Source: Mycolicibacterium monacense
Lineage (GTDB): Bacteria > Actinomycetota > Actinomycetes > Mycobacteriales > Mycobacteriaceae
Reading direction: 5' to 3'
Assembly: GCF_010731575.1 (NCBI RefSeq)
Contig: NZ_AP022617.1
Location: forward strand, 3,906,001-3,970,000
DNA: 64,000 bases
The notes below the pieces were generated by a model. That model was not told the origin of the DNA. It saw nothing but the letters and a program-made list of their open reading frames with translations, and ran no database searches. The position numbers and the translations under genes were made by a program. Of the stretch, positions 25,683 through 35,041 are shown piece by piece. The first letter of the stretch is position 1; the number at the start of each line of letters is the position of its first letter.

Positions 25683-27194
25683 GTGAGCTCAGCCGCAGGC
25701 ATGGTCGCCACCAGCCACCCGATGGCCGTCCGCACCGCGGTCACGATCCTCGAGGAGGGCGGCACCGCGGCGGATGCGGCGGTGGCAGCCGCGGCGATGC
25801 TCACGGTCGTCGATCCTCCGTCGACCGGCGTCGGCGGGGATTTGTTCGCGCTGTACTGGGAGTCCGGAGGCACTGAGCCGGTCGGCCTGGCAGCGGCGGG
25901 GGTGGCACCCGCCGCACTATCGGTCCAGGCGTTGCGAGACAGCGGGTTCGACACCATGCCCGCCGACGGCCCGTGGACGGTCACCGTTCCCGGCGCCACG
26001 TGGGGCTGGTCGGCGCTGCTCGAGCGGTACGGCACGCTCGGGCGCGACCGGGTCGTGGCGCCGGCCGTCGAGGCCGCACGCACCGGCTTCGCCGTCACCC
26101 CTGCCGTGGCCGAGGAGTGGAAACTCGGCGCGAACCGGCTGCGGGCCGATCCGCACGCCGCGGCGCTGTTCCTGCCCGCCGGCCGGGCTCCCCGCGTCGG
26201 CGACGTGTTCCGCAACCCCGACCTGGCCGAGACCCTGCAGACCTACGCCCGCGAGGGCCACGCACCCTTCTACACCGGGGACATCGCGGCCGACTTCGCC
26301 GATGCCGTCCACCCCCTGCGCACATCGGACCTCGGCGAATGGGCCGGCCCGGAATGGGTCACGCCGATCCGCGCCCGCTTCCGCGGTGTCGACGTGTACG
26401 AGATGCCGCCGCCCGGGCAGGGTTTGGCCGTGCTGCAGGCATTGCGCCTCTATCAACGGTTCGCTCCGTACTCCGACCATCACCTGGTCGAGAGCATCAA
26501 GGCCGCGGTCGCCGACGCGGCCGATCACATCGCCGATCCTCGCTTTCACCCGGTGCCGGTGGCGGAACTTCTCGGCGACGGCCGGGTGGGTGAGCTCGCG
26601 GACCGGATAGGCGCGACGGCCTCCGACGGACGGACGCCGGGCACGCCGTCGGACACCGTGTACGTCTGCGTGGTGGACAGGTGGGGCGCCGCCTGTTCGC
26701 TGATCCAGAGCATCTACGACGGCTTCGGATCCGGTGTGCTCGTGCCGGGACGCGGCGTGCTGCTGCACAACCGCGGTGCCGGGTTCACCCTGCGCGACGG
26801 CCACCCGAACCGGCCCGAACCGCGAAAACGTCCGTACCACACCATCATCCCCGCGATGCTGGGCGGACCGGACGGATTCCGCGGCTGCCTCGGCGTGGTG
26901 GGCGGGTTCATGCAGCCGCAGGGCCAGGTTCAGGTTCTGCGGAACGTGCTCGACCGCGGGATGTCCGCACAGCAGGCCGTCGACGCCCCACGGCTGCGGG
27001 TGCTCGGCGGTCACACACTGGGCCTCGAGGAGGGTTTCGACGCCAGCGGTGCGGCCGAACTGGCTCGCCGCGGTCACCGGCTCAGCGCCCTGCCGCGCTC
27101 CGAATGCGGTGGTGCGCAGTTGATCCTGCGGACACCCGCGGGCCTCGACGGCGGGTCGGACTTCCGCAGGGACGGTTACGTCGGCGTGTGCTGA
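25683..27194 (+). CDS. Gamma-glutamyltransferase-family protein
   Basis: A 503-residue Ntn-hydrolase. The large-subunit opening AAGMVATSHPMAVRTAVTILEEGG, DPPSTGVGGDLFALYW and the small-subunit region SDTVYVCVVDRWGAACSLIQS, FGSGVLVPGRGVLLHNRG and GGFMQPQGQVQVLRNVLDRG match the GGT/YwrD-like branch. T in SDTVYV is the expected self-cleaving nucleophile. No signal peptide is seen, so it is probably cytoplasmic. GTG 25683 is used because upstream codons lack family support. Next to a gamma-glutamyl ligase it may release gamma-glutamyl groups. Confidence 0.85.
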   Translation: MSSAAGMVATSHPMAVRTAVTILEEGGTAADAAVAAAAMLTVVDPPSTGVGGDLFALYWESGGTEPVGLAAAGVAPAALSVQALRDSGFDTMPADGPWTVTVPGATWGWSALLERYGTLGRDRVVAPAVEAARTGFAVTPAVAEEWKLGANRLRADPHAAALFLPAGRAPRVGDVFRNPDLAETLQTYAREGHAPFYTGDIAADFADAVHPLRTSDLGEWAGPEWVTPIRARFRGVDVYEMPPPGQGLAVLQALRLYQRFAPYSDHHLVESIKAAVADAADHIADPRFHPVPVAELLGDGRVGELADRIGATASDGRTPGTPSDTVYVCVVDRWGAACSLIQSIYDGFGSGVLVPGRGVLLHNRGAGFTLRDGHPNRPEPRKRPYHTIIPAMLGGPDGFRGCLGVVGGFMQPQGQVQVLRNVLDRGMSAQQAVDAPRLRVLGGHTLGLEEGFDASGAAELARRGHRLSALPRSECGGAQLILRTPAGLDGGSDFRRDGYVGVC

Positions 27195-27198
27195 CGCC

Positions 27199-27717
27199 TC
27201 AGATCTCCCACTCGAACGACGCCTTGTCCACGCGCAGCACCAGCGAGGTGTCGATCGACTGCACCCCCGGCAGGGCGGCCAGGCACTCGTCCTGGAACGC
27301 GAGCAGGTGGTCGTTGTCGGTGAAGAACGTCTCGATGAGGATCTGGGCGCGGGAGAGCACCCGGCTGAGGTAACGCACTTCCGAGCGCGTCTTGAGCAGT
27401 TCGATCGCCGGGTCGACCGCTTCGGGTGACACCCGCACCAGGATGAACGCGGAGACGCTGGCCTCCTTGGCCTTTGGCGTGATCAGCGCGACCATCTCGA
27501 TGAGTTCCTCTTCGAGCAGGCGGTTGACCCGGTTGCGGATCGTGGTCTCGGTGACCTTGAGCGCCCGGGCGATCTCGGTGTTGGGGATCCGCGCGTTGTT
27601 CTGCAGGATCCGGATGATCTGCCGGTCGAGGTCGTCGAGCACCGGCCTGCGGTCGGGCACGGTCGCCGGCCGCCCCGGTGCGCGCCTGACCGTCTTGGAG
27701 TCGATCGCATCCGTCAT
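27199..27717 (-). CDS. Lrp/AsnC-family transcriptional regulator
   Basis: A 172-residue regulator. The HTH covers DDLDRQIIRILQNNARIPNTEIARALKVTETTIRNRVNRL; the RAM ligand domain follows with VSAFILVRVSPE and RVLSRAQILIETFF. ATG 27717 has GAGGGCCGGGGA upstream; an earlier start at 27735 would add six residues. It is divergent from the glutamine-synthetase-like gene and convergent with the GGT-like gene, a typical place for the cluster regulator. Confidence 0.9.
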   Translation of the reverse strand: MTDAIDSKTVRRAPGRPATVPDRRPVLDDLDRQIIRILQNNARIPNTEIARALKVTETTIRNRVNRLLEEELIEMVALITPKAKEASVSAFILVRVSPEAVDPAIELLKTRSEVRYLSRVLSRAQILIETFFTDNDHLLAFQDECLAALPGVQSIDTSLVLRVDKASFEWEI

Positions 27718-27869
27718 TCCCCGGCCCTCCCACAAGTTTCGATATTCAAAGCGTAACCCGCGAATTGCTTCGCTTTACAACTTGTTCACGGCTACGAAAT
27801 GTGAGCCAGCCTACTCTTTACGCACTTCTCCGTTGTACTTCGACTCTAGATGGCGGGTGTCCCGGACCG

Positions 27870-29231
27870 ATGAAAACACTGCACGACAAACAAGACGACC
27901 ACGCCCGTCTGGCTGCGGAACTCGCCGACGACGGCGTCCAGTTCGCGATGGCCGCCTGGGTCGACGTGACCGGGCGGCCCAAGAGCAAGGTCGTCCCCAT
28001 CGGCCATCTGCCGGACATGCTGGCCGGCTCCGAGCGCTACACCCCGCGCGGCATCGGCCGGCTGGGTGAGATGAACCCCGCCGAGGACGAATGTGTCGGC
28101 CTCCCCGACCCCGACACCATGCGGATCCTGTCCTGGGATCCGCGAATCGCGCTGTTCCACGCCGATCTCGTACTCGGTGACGCCGGCGAACCGTTCGAGA
28201 ACTGCCCCCGCTCGGCGCTCAAAGGGGTGATCGCGAAGGCGCGCGACATGGGGTTCGCGATGAATCTCGGGGTGGAGACGGAGTTCTACCTGTTCCGCAC
28301 CAGCGCGCTGCCGGAGCTGACTCCGCGGTTCGCCTCGTCGGTGATCGAGCCCACCCCGGCCTACGACGCCCGCGCAGTCATCGACTCGCTGGAGTTCTTC
28401 TCCGAGGTGTCCGCGCACATGGAGGCGGCCGGCTACGGGCTGTACAGCTTCGACCAGGAGGGCGGCGAAGGCCAGTACGAGCTGGACTTCTCCTACACCG
28501 ACGTGCTGAGCATGTGCGACCGGCTGACCTACATGCGGCTGATGCTCCCCGCCCTGGCCCAAAAGGTCGACGCGACAGTGTCGTTCATGCCGCGGCCGGA
28601 GACCCGCTCCTGGGGTTCGGGGGCGCACATGAACATGAGCCTGGTGTCCACCACAACCGGGGACAACGTCTTCGTCGACCCGGACGGCAGCTGGAGCAAG
28701 ACGGCGATGTCGTTCGCCGCGGGCGTGCTGCGCCACGCACCGGCGCTGTCGGCGCTGACCTGCCCGACGGTCAACTCCTACAAGCGGCTCACCCCGAAAC
28801 TGGCCGACGGTTCGGTGTCGTGGGCACCGGTGTGGGCACGGTACGGCACCAACAACCGCTCCTGCATGCTGCGGCTGCCCGGCAACCGCCCCGCCATCGA
28901 GAACCGCTCGGTGGACATGATGGCGAACATGTACCTGGCCTCGGCGTTCACGCTCGCCGCCGGCCTCGAGGGCATCGAACTCGGCCTGGACCCCGGCGAA
29001 CCCGTCACCGACGACGCCAGCGACTGGGAGGCGTCGGCCGGCGGTGCGGGAGAACGACTTCCGCGCACCCTGCTCGAAGCCATCGACGCCTTCGCCACCG
29101 ATCCACTGGTCGCCACCACGTTCCCCGCCGGATTCGTCAGGGACTACCTGGCGATGAAGGTCGACGAATGGAACGGCTACCACAGCGTGGTCACGCAGTG
29201 GGAGGTCGACCGCTATCTCCTCGACGTCTGA
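27870..29231 (+). CDS. Type III glutamine-synthetase-like ligase (GlnT / gamma-glutamyl amide ligase type)
   Basis: A 453-residue member of the glutamine synthetase superfamily. Metal and ATP motifs are recognisable: VETEFYLF, GEGQYELDFSY, GSGAHMNMSL, NSYKRLTPK, GTNNRSCMLRLP and ENRSVDMMANMYL. The sequence is of the GlnT type rather than central GlnA: there is no GlnA-type adenylylation Tyr context seen. Relatives make N-methylglutamine or gamma-glutamyl-amine adducts. Flanked by an amino-acid ABC transporter, a GGT-like enzyme and an Lrp regulator, it probably glutamylates an imported amine or amino acid. Confidence 0.85.
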   Translation: MKTLHDKQDDHARLAAELADDGVQFAMAAWVDVTGRPKSKVVPIGHLPDMLAGSERYTPRGIGRLGEMNPAEDECVGLPDPDTMRILSWDPRIALFHADLVLGDAGEPFENCPRSALKGVIAKARDMGFAMNLGVETEFYLFRTSALPELTPRFASSVIEPTPAYDARAVIDSLEFFSEVSAHMEAAGYGLYSFDQEGGEGQYELDFSYTDVLSMCDRLTYMRLMLPALAQKVDATVSFMPRPETRSWGSGAHMNMSLVSTTTGDNVFVDPDGSWSKTAMSFAAGVLRHAPALSALTCPTVNSYKRLTPKLADGSVSWAPVWARYGTNNRSCMLRLPGNRPAIENRSVDMMANMYLASAFTLAAGLEGIELGLDPGEPVTDDASDWEASAGGAGERLPRTLLEAIDAFATDPLVATTFPAGFVRDYLAMKVDEWNGYHSVVTQWEVDRYLLDV

Positions 29232-29262
29232 CACCGACACCCACGATCAGGAAGTGACCAGC

Positions 29263-30120
29263 ATGATGCGACGCCATCGGATGCCGATCGTAATGGGAGC
29301 CGCGGGAGCAGTGGGGGCCATCGCGCTCGCGCTGGTCTCCGCGTGTTCGAGCAGCACCCCCGCCGAGAACTCCGGTGCCGAGGCCGATCCGGCCTCGCGC
29401 GAGATCGTCATCGGCACATCCGGCGACTTCCCGCCGGTGTCGTTCCTCGAAGACGGCTCCACCGAGGTGGTCGGCTTCGAGAACGACCTCGCCAAGGGCG
29501 TGACCGACGACCTGGGCTGGACCTACCGATTCGAGCAGATCTCGTTCGACGGTCTGCTGCCCGCGCTGCAGTCCGGGCGCATCGACGCGATCCTGTCGGG
29601 CATGTACAACACGGAGAAACGCCGGGAGCAGGTCGATTTCATCGACTACATGCAGATCCCGCTGTCTGTGCTGACGACGGTCGACAACGCCCCGAAGACC
29701 CCCGGGCCGGAGGCGCTGTGCGGGCAGTCGGTGGCCTATCTGACCGCGAGCCCGCCCGAACGTGCGCAGCTCGACGCGTGGTCGCAACAGTGCACCGACA
29801 GCGGTAAACCTCCGCTGCAGCCGACCGGTTTCCCCTCCGTCGCACAAGGTGTCAACGCCGTCGCGACCGGTCGCGTGTACGCACAGCTCGAGGGTGACAT
29901 CGTGACCCTCTACATCTCGCGCACCGAATTCGGCGACAAACTCGACGTCGCGTTCAACGTCGAGGGCGAGAAGAGCGTCGTGGGCATGGCGGTGGCGAAG
30001 GACAGCCCGCTCAAACCGGAACTGCAGAAGGCCATGGAGAGTTACGTCGCGTCCGAGGCGTACTGCCAGTCGGCCCAACAGTGGCAGTTCACGGCCGCCA
30101 ATCCCATCCGCCAGTGTTGA
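29263..30120 (+). CDS. Amino-acid-type solute-binding lipoprotein (family 3)
   Basis: A 285-residue periplasmic-type binding protein. The signal region ends in a lipobox VSAC, then an Ser/Thr-rich linker, and EIVIGTSGDFPPVSFLEDG with FENDLAKGVTDDLGW, the family-3 opening. AGGAAG upstream favours ATG 29263 (an ATG at 29266 and a GTG at 29254 are alternatives). It begins 31 nt after the ligase stop and its own stop overlaps the permease-ATPase start, so it belongs to the same operon. Likely binds an amino acid or related amine. Confidence 0.9.
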   Translation: MMRRHRMPIVMGAAGAVGAIALALVSACSSSTPAENSGAEADPASREIVIGTSGDFPPVSFLEDGSTEVVGFENDLAKGVTDDLGWTYRFEQISFDGLLPALQSGRIDAILSGMYNTEKRREQVDFIDYMQIPLSVLTTVDNAPKTPGPEALCGQSVAYLTASPPERAQLDAWSQQCTDSGKPPLQPTGFPSVAQGVNAVATGRVYAQLEGDIVTLYISRTEFGDKLDVAFNVEGEKSVVGMAVAKDSPLKPELQKAMESYVASEAYCQSAQQWQFTAANPIRQC

Positions 30121-31715
30121 CGGAGTTCTGGTATTACTTCACGCTGCCGGAACTGATCGACGGTGGCCTGCTGGCACTGCGGATCGCGCTGCTGTCGCTG
30201 ATCATCGCCTGGCCGGCGGGGCTGCTGCTCGCGCTGATCAGCGATTCGCGCTGGTTCCTGCCACGGTTGGCGGTGGGCGTCTACATCTGGGTGCTGCGGG
30301 GCACGCCGATACTGTTGCAGTTGATCTTCCTCTACAACGTTCTCCCCCAATGGGGTTGGCAGCTGTCGTCGGAGACCACCGCCGTCCTCGGGCTCGCGCT
30401 CAACGCAGCGGCGTTCGCGGCGGAGATTTTCCGCGGCGGACTCAACGCCGTCAACGTCTCCCAGATCGACGCCGCCAGGTCGATCGGCCTGTCACCGGCG
30501 TTGACGCTGCTGCGCATCCGGCTGCCCCAGGCACTGCGGGTGATCACGCCGGCACTGGCCAGCGAGGCCATCATGACGGTCAAGAACACGTCGCTGGCCT
30601 CGGCGATCGCGGTGGCCGAATTGACGTTGCGCAGCCAGCAGCTGGTGTCGATCAACTTCGAGTACCTGCCCGTCTTCGGCGCCGCCGCGGCGATCTACCT
30701 GGCGCTCAACACCATCCTCATGGTGGTGCAGTACCTCAGCGAACGGCGCCTCGACAACGACAGACAGCGGCACCGCGGTCCACTCGCATCGTGGTTGGTT
30801 GCCCGCATGCACCTTTCGGCTCCGTCGGCCCGCGGCGCCGACGAAACTCCGGTACAGCTGGATCTGCACGCCCCGGAGTTCCAGACCTACTGGGACCGGG
30901 TCCGCACCGTCGCCGGCCGTGACATGACCGAACAGCCGACCGTGATCAGCGTCCGGGGACTCCGCAAGACCTACGGCGGCACCGTCGTCCTCGACGACGT
31001 CGACCTCGACGTGCAGCGCGGCGAAGTGGTCTGCATCCTCGGGTCGAGCGGTTCGGGCAAGAGCACACTGCTGCGCGCCATGGACGGTCTGGTCGAGGTC
31101 GACGACGGTTCGGTGGTGGTCAACGGCGTGACCATCGCGGAATCGGGTGCGGGCCGGCTCACCGCCAAGGACCGGCTGCGCGCGGGCCTGGCGATCGTCT
31201 TCCAGCAGTTCAACCTGTTCCAGCACATGACCGTCGCGGCCAACCTCCGGGAGGGTCAGGCGCGCGTGCTGGGCCTGACGCGCCGCCACACCACCGACGT
31301 CAACAACATGCTGCTGCGCGAGCTGGGTGTCGAGGCGACCGCCGACCGCTATCCCGGGCAGCTCTCCGGTGGGCAGCAGCAGCGCGTCGCGATCGCCCGC
31401 GCACTCGCCCTGGCACCGGAGGTCATGCTCTTCGACGAGCCGACCTCGGCGCTCGATCCCGAGCGGGTCGGCGACGTCCTGCGCATCATGCGCCAACTGG
31501 CCGACCAGGGTATGACGATGGTGGTCGTCACCCACGAGATCGCGTTCGCCCGGCAGTGCGCATCGCGCGTGGTGTTCGTCGACGACGGCCGGATCGTCGA
31601 ACAGGGCCCGCCGGAACGCGTCCTCGACGCGCCGAGCAGCGAACGCACCCAACGGTTCCTGTCCGCCCTGCTGCCCGACACCAAACCCCTCACCCACCGA
31701 AAGGTTCTGCAGTGA
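30114..31715 (+). CDS. Fused amino-acid ABC permease-ATPase (HisM-HisP in one chain)
   Basis: A ~533-residue fusion. Residues 1 to ~230 are a polar-amino-acid permease with an EAA loop (AARSIGLSPALTLLRIRLPQ). After a ~40-residue linker, residues ~275-533 form a HisP/GlnQ ATPase: Walker A GSSGSGKST (310-318), LSGGQQQRVAIARALAL, LFDEPTSALDPE. A Met at residue 271 begins what looks like a normal free-standing HisP. Start is GTG 30114 or TTG 30117; either overlaps the binding-protein stop. Genuine fusion is supported by continuous reading frame with no stop between the domains. Confidence 0.88.
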   Translation: MLTEFWYYFTLPELIDGGLLALRIALLSLIIAWPAGLLLALISDSRWFLPRLAVGVYIWVLRGTPILLQLIFLYNVLPQWGWQLSSETTAVLGLALNAAAFAAEIFRGGLNAVNVSQIDAARSIGLSPALTLLRIRLPQALRVITPALASEAIMTVKNTSLASAIAVAELTLRSQQLVSINFEYLPVFGAAAAIYLALNTILMVVQYLSERRLDNDRQRHRGPLASWLVARMHLSAPSARGADETPVQLDLHAPEFQTYWDRVRTVAGRDMTEQPTVISVRGLRKTYGGTVVLDDVDLDVQRGEVVCILGSSGSGKSTLLRAMDGLVEVDDGSVVVNGVTIAESGAGRLTAKDRLRAGLAIVFQQFNLFQHMTVAANLREGQARVLGLTRRHTTDVNNMLLRELGVEATADRYPGQLSGGQQQRVAIARALALAPEVMLFDEPTSALDPERVGDVLRIMRQLADQGMTMVVVTHEIAFARQCASRVVFVDDGRIVEQGPPERVLDAPSSERTQRFLSALLPDTKPLTHRKVLQ

Positions 31716-32758
31716 GCTTCCCCCTCACCGACGAGCTCGACGTGGTGGTCGCCGGGGTGCCCTACGGCTTCCAGGGGGAATTCAGCGACGGGCGCTGGCT
31801 CACCGACCGCCACATCGCCCGGATCGAGGCGTGCTCCCCGGGAATCCGGTTGGAACATCCGTCCGTCTACGACCTCAACGACGGCTACCTGGTGGAGCGC
31901 AAACCGCAGGCGGTGCTCGTCGAGTGCAGCGGCACCGAAGCGAGTTGGGAGTCGCTGCCGGCGATCCTGTTCCAATCCGGTTTCCGGCAGCTGCTCAGCC
32001 CGGAGCTGCGCCTCGTCCAATCCTGCAGTGCCGGAATCGAACAGATCGCCGGGCTCATCCCCGACGGTGTCACGTTGTGCAACGCCTCCGGGGTGCACGC
32101 CCCAGCCATCGCCGAGAGCGTCATCGCCGCGATCCTGGCGCAGGCCAAGCTCCTGTACCAGAGGCGTATCGAGCAGCGATCGAGGAACTGGACCCAGCTG
32201 CCCGCGCGCGAACTGGCAGGCACCACGATGTGTGTCCTGGGCACCGGGCACATCGGCACGGCCATCGGCAGCCTGGCCCAGGCGCTCGGGATTCACACGA
32301 TCGGGGTACGCCGCAATCCGCTCCCCGCCGAGGGCTTCGACACGACGGTCGGTCCCGACGGCCTCGACGATGCGCTCTCGCGCGCCGACTACCTCGTCAT
32401 CGCCTGCCCACTGACCGCCGACACCCGCGGACTCATCGACGCCGACCGGTTCGCCAAACTGCCCACCGGCGCCTATCTGGTGAACGTGTCACGCGGCGCG
32501 GTCGTCGACGAGGCGGCGATGATCGACGCGTTCGAGACCGGCCGGCTCGGCGGTGGATTCCTCGACTGCCATGTGCACGAACCACTTCCCGACGACAGCC
32601 CCCTGTGGGATATGCCGGGGGTGGACATCTCACCGCACGATTCGCATGCGTCGAACCTGCTCGGTGACCGGCAGGTCGACCTCTTCTGCCGCAACCTCGA
32701 ACGACTCATCCGCGGTGAGCCGTTGATCAATGTCGTCGACACGAAGGCGGGTTACTGA
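31712..32758 (+). CDS. D-isomer 2-hydroxyacid dehydrogenase-like protein
   Basis: A 348-residue NAD-dependent dehydrogenase. The dinucleotide motif GTGHIG is at residues 177-182, preceded by IAESVIAAILA. Active-site Arg is in VNVSRGAVVDEAAMIDAF, Glu in HEPLPDDSPLWDMP and His in ISPHDSHASN. GTG 31712 overlaps the permease-ATPase stop as GTGA. Position in the operon suggests reduction of a 2-oxo acid from the imported amine or amino acid. Confidence 0.85.
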   Translation: MSFPLTDELDVVVAGVPYGFQGEFSDGRWLTDRHIARIEACSPGIRLEHPSVYDLNDGYLVERKPQAVLVECSGTEASWESLPAILFQSGFRQLLSPELRLVQSCSAGIEQIAGLIPDGVTLCNASGVHAPAIAESVIAAILAQAKLLYQRRIEQRSRNWTQLPARELAGTTMCVLGTGHIGTAIGSLAQALGIHTIGVRRNPLPAEGFDTTVGPDGLDDALSRADYLVIACPLTADTRGLIDADRFAKLPTGAYLVNVSRGAVVDEAAMIDAFETGRLGGGFLDCHVHEPLPDDSPLWDMPGVDISPHDSHASNLLGDRQVDLFCRNLERLIRGEPLINVVDTKAGY

Positions 32759-32760
32759 GC

Positions 32761-33510
32761 ATGAGCACCGTCGTCTGGAGCGAGAACGCCTCTCCCGATT
32801 TGTCTTTCACGGAGGTTTCGGGCGGCCGTGAGGTGGGTTTGGTGCCGGTCGGGGCGGTCGAGCAACACGGTCCGCACCTACCGGTCGGTGCGGACACGAT
32901 CATCGCGACCGCCATGTGCGAACGCGCATCGGAGCTGACGGGGGCTCCGGTGCTGCCGGCGATCACGCTCGGGGTCAGCTTCGGGCACGGCACCGAGTTG
33001 CCGGGCACGCTGTCGCTGACGCCGGCGTTGTTGGCCGGGATCGTCGAGCAGTACGTGCACTGGGCGGCGCTCTCCGGGCTGCGGCGGCTGCTGTTCGTCA
33101 ACGGGCACATGGGCAACACCGCCGCGCTGAACACCGCGACCGACCGCATCCGGTTGGAGCGCCGCGATGTGCGGGTCGGCGCCGTCGACTGGTGGACGTG
33201 CGACGACCAGGTGCTCACCGCCATGATGGCCGACGCCGCCGACGCCCACGCCAACTGCGCCGAGACCTCGGTGCTGCTGGCGATGCGGCCGGACCTCGTG
33301 CATCTCGACCGCATGCGCGACGCCGACGACGAGGACCGCACCGCCGGTCTGGTGTTCCGCTACACCGCCACCGAACTGTCCCGCAACGGCGTCACCGGCA
33401 AACCCTCGCTGGCGACCGCGGAGCTCGGGGAGCAGCTGTGGAAACTCGCCGCGGAGGGCATCGCGGCGCGCGTCCGCAGCGGACGGACCGAGGAGCCGCC
33501 GCTGCCGTAG
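32761..33510 (+). CDS. Creatininase-family amidohydrolase
   Basis: A 249-residue creatininase-fold hydrolase. Metal ligands lie in GAVEQHGPHLPVGADT (Glu, His, Asp), SFGHGTELPGTLSL and NCAETS. Other members open cyclic amides (creatinine, formamides) or trim peptides (MftE). It is the last gene of the operon, 2 nt after the dehydrogenase, and may hydrolyse a gamma-glutamyl or lactam intermediate. No mycofactocin genes lie nearby, so MftE is not favoured. Confidence 0.82.
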   Translation: MSTVVWSENASPDLSFTEVSGGREVGLVPVGAVEQHGPHLPVGADTIIATAMCERASELTGAPVLPAITLGVSFGHGTELPGTLSLTPALLAGIVEQYVHWAALSGLRRLLFVNGHMGNTAALNTATDRIRLERRDVRVGAVDWWTCDDQVLTAMMADAADAHANCAETSVLLAMRPDLVHLDRMRDADDEDRTAGLVFRYTATELSRNGVTGKPSLATAELGEQLWKLAAEGIAARVRSGRTEEPPLP

Positions 33511-33533
33511 CGCCGCAACCCGGCACCGACGAT

Positions 33534-33578
33534 GTCCCCGCCGTGGCCTATGTTGGGTCGTCCGGCAGGAACGGGGAC
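33534..33578. promoter_or_regulatory. Inverted GTCCCCG/CGGGGAC flanking a -10-like box upstream of jetA
   Basis: GTCCCCG (33534-33540) and CGGGGAC (33572-33578) are perfect 7-bp inverted arms. Between them is TATGTT (33549-33554), a plausible mycobacterial -10. The stretch could be a repressible promoter for the jet operon or simply the terminator after the creatininase gene. Confidence 0.35.
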
Positions 33579-33598
33579 AGACGCGGACAGATCGAGGA

Positions 33599-35041
33599 AT
33601 GCAGGTGGACGACAACAGGGGGCTGTCGGCGGCTGAGCTGCTCGAACTCAACCGCGACCTGCACGGATCCCGGGCGATCCGGCTGCTGGCCACCCACAAC
33701 CTCGGGCTCTACGCCACGCTCATGGAACGCCATCTGGCCGACGGCGTCGTCGCCGAAACCGAGCTGGTGGTGCGGCTGGAGCGCGACCTGCACGAACTCG
33801 ACCCCGACGGCCAGTCCGGGCTGGCGCTGATCAAGTCGTGGGCCAGCCAGGGCTGGTTGCACCGCATCGTCGACGAGCGCAGCGACCAGAACATCTGCTA
33901 CCTCACCCAGGACGCGCGCCGCGCCCTGGACTTCCTTCGCGGGATGCGCCGCCAGGACACCATCGCCACCGGCGGCTCGATCAACGGCATCGCCTCGCGC
34001 CTCAAACAGGTCGCGATCCGCGTCGGCAACGACCCGGCCCGCATCCGCAAGAGCATCGAGGCCGAGATCGCGGCGCTGCAGGCCGAACTCGACGACCTCG
34101 AGGCCGGCACCCGCCCGGAGCCGGATGTCACCGACGCCTACGACGAGGCCCGCGCGATCGCTCTGCAGATGGAACGGCTCATCACCGACATCGGGCAATA
34201 CGGTTCGATGATCGAACAGGCCACCGCCGCGCTCGACGAGCCGATCGACAGCAACGCCGAGTACCGCGACCGGCAACGCCAGATGTACGCCGACTACCAG
34301 GCCGCGTGGGACTCGCAGGGCCGCGACAGCCACCGCGCCTTCCTCCGGATGATCAACGACCCCGACCAGCGCGCCGAGTTCGAGGCCGATGTCGCCGCGG
34401 TCGCCGAGGCGCTGCCCCTGCTCGACCCGGCGCTTCGCAAGGTGATGGCCGGGTTCTTCGAACTCGTCGGCCACCAGATCGACGAGGTCGAACGCATCCA
34501 GCAGCGCTGCGCCCAGCGGGTCAAGCGGTTCACCGCGTTCGGCACGCTCGAGCAGAGCCGCGGGGTGGCCCGTCAGCTCAACGAGGCCATCGGCGCCGCC
34601 CGCGCCCTGCTGAAGACCTCGCTCACGGACTCGAGGCTCGGCATCGACGTGCCGCTGGCCCGCCACGCGATCAGCTCCGTCGGCGCGCTGAGTTTCAAGA
34701 TCGGCGACCTGTCGGCGCCCAAACCCGCCAAACCCGCTGGGGGCGAAGTGGATCTGGCGAGCTTCGCGGCGCTGACCACACAGGTCGACGCGCCCGCGAT
34801 GTCGGACATGCTCAACGCCGCGCTCCCGGTCTCCCTCTCCCGCGCCGTCGACATGCTGGACAACGCGTACCTGGGCCACGTCATCGTGCTGTGGTCCTGG
34901 GCGCTCAAGCAACCGAACGACGGGCGGCCGGCGTCGACCACCGTCCGGTTCCGCTCCCTCGACGGCCGTGACCGCGAAATCGCCGTGCCCGACCTGATGT
35001 TCACCGAACCGATCACCACCCTCGCTGGAGTTTCGCAGTGA
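33599..35041 (+). CDS. jetA: JetA/MksF (DUF3375), kleisin-like subunit of a Wadjet/Mks SMC complex
   Basis: A 480-residue DUF3375 protein. The N-terminus SAAELLELNRDLHGSRAIRLLATHNLGLYATLMERHL is the family's winged-helix opening, followed by a coiled-coil stretch and a C-terminal wHTH-like part. In Wadjet/MksBEF it is the kleisin that links the SMC heads. A start at GTG 33605 is also possible, with a GAGG at spacing 6. The stop overlaps jetB as GTGA. The three genes form one operon. Confidence 0.9.
   Translation: MQVDDNRGLSAAELLELNRDLHGSRAIRLLATHNLGLYATLMERHLADGVVAETELVVRLERDLHELDPDGQSGLALIKSWASQGWLHRIVDERSDQNICYLTQDARRALDFLRGMRRQDTIATGGSINGIASRLKQVAIRVGNDPARIRKSIEAEIAALQAELDDLEAGTRPEPDVTDAYDEARAIALQMERLITDIGQYGSMIEQATAALDEPIDSNAEYRDRQRQMYADYQAAWDSQGRDSHRAFLRMINDPDQRAEFEADVAAVAEALPLLDPALRKVMAGFFELVGHQIDEVERIQQRCAQRVKRFTAFGTLEQSRGVARQLNEAIGAARALLKTSLTDSRLGIDVPLARHAISSVGALSFKIGDLSAPKPAKPAGGEVDLASFAALTTQVDAPAMSDMLNAALPVSLSRAVDMLDNAYLGHVIVLWSWALKQPNDGRPASTTVRFRSLDGRDREIAVPDLMFTEPITTLAGVSQ

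Noticed and set aside
32761..33510. MftE of the mycofactocin pathway
   Set aside because: The protein is of the creatininase family like MftE, but no mftA-D genes lie nearby and it ends an amino-acid transport operon.
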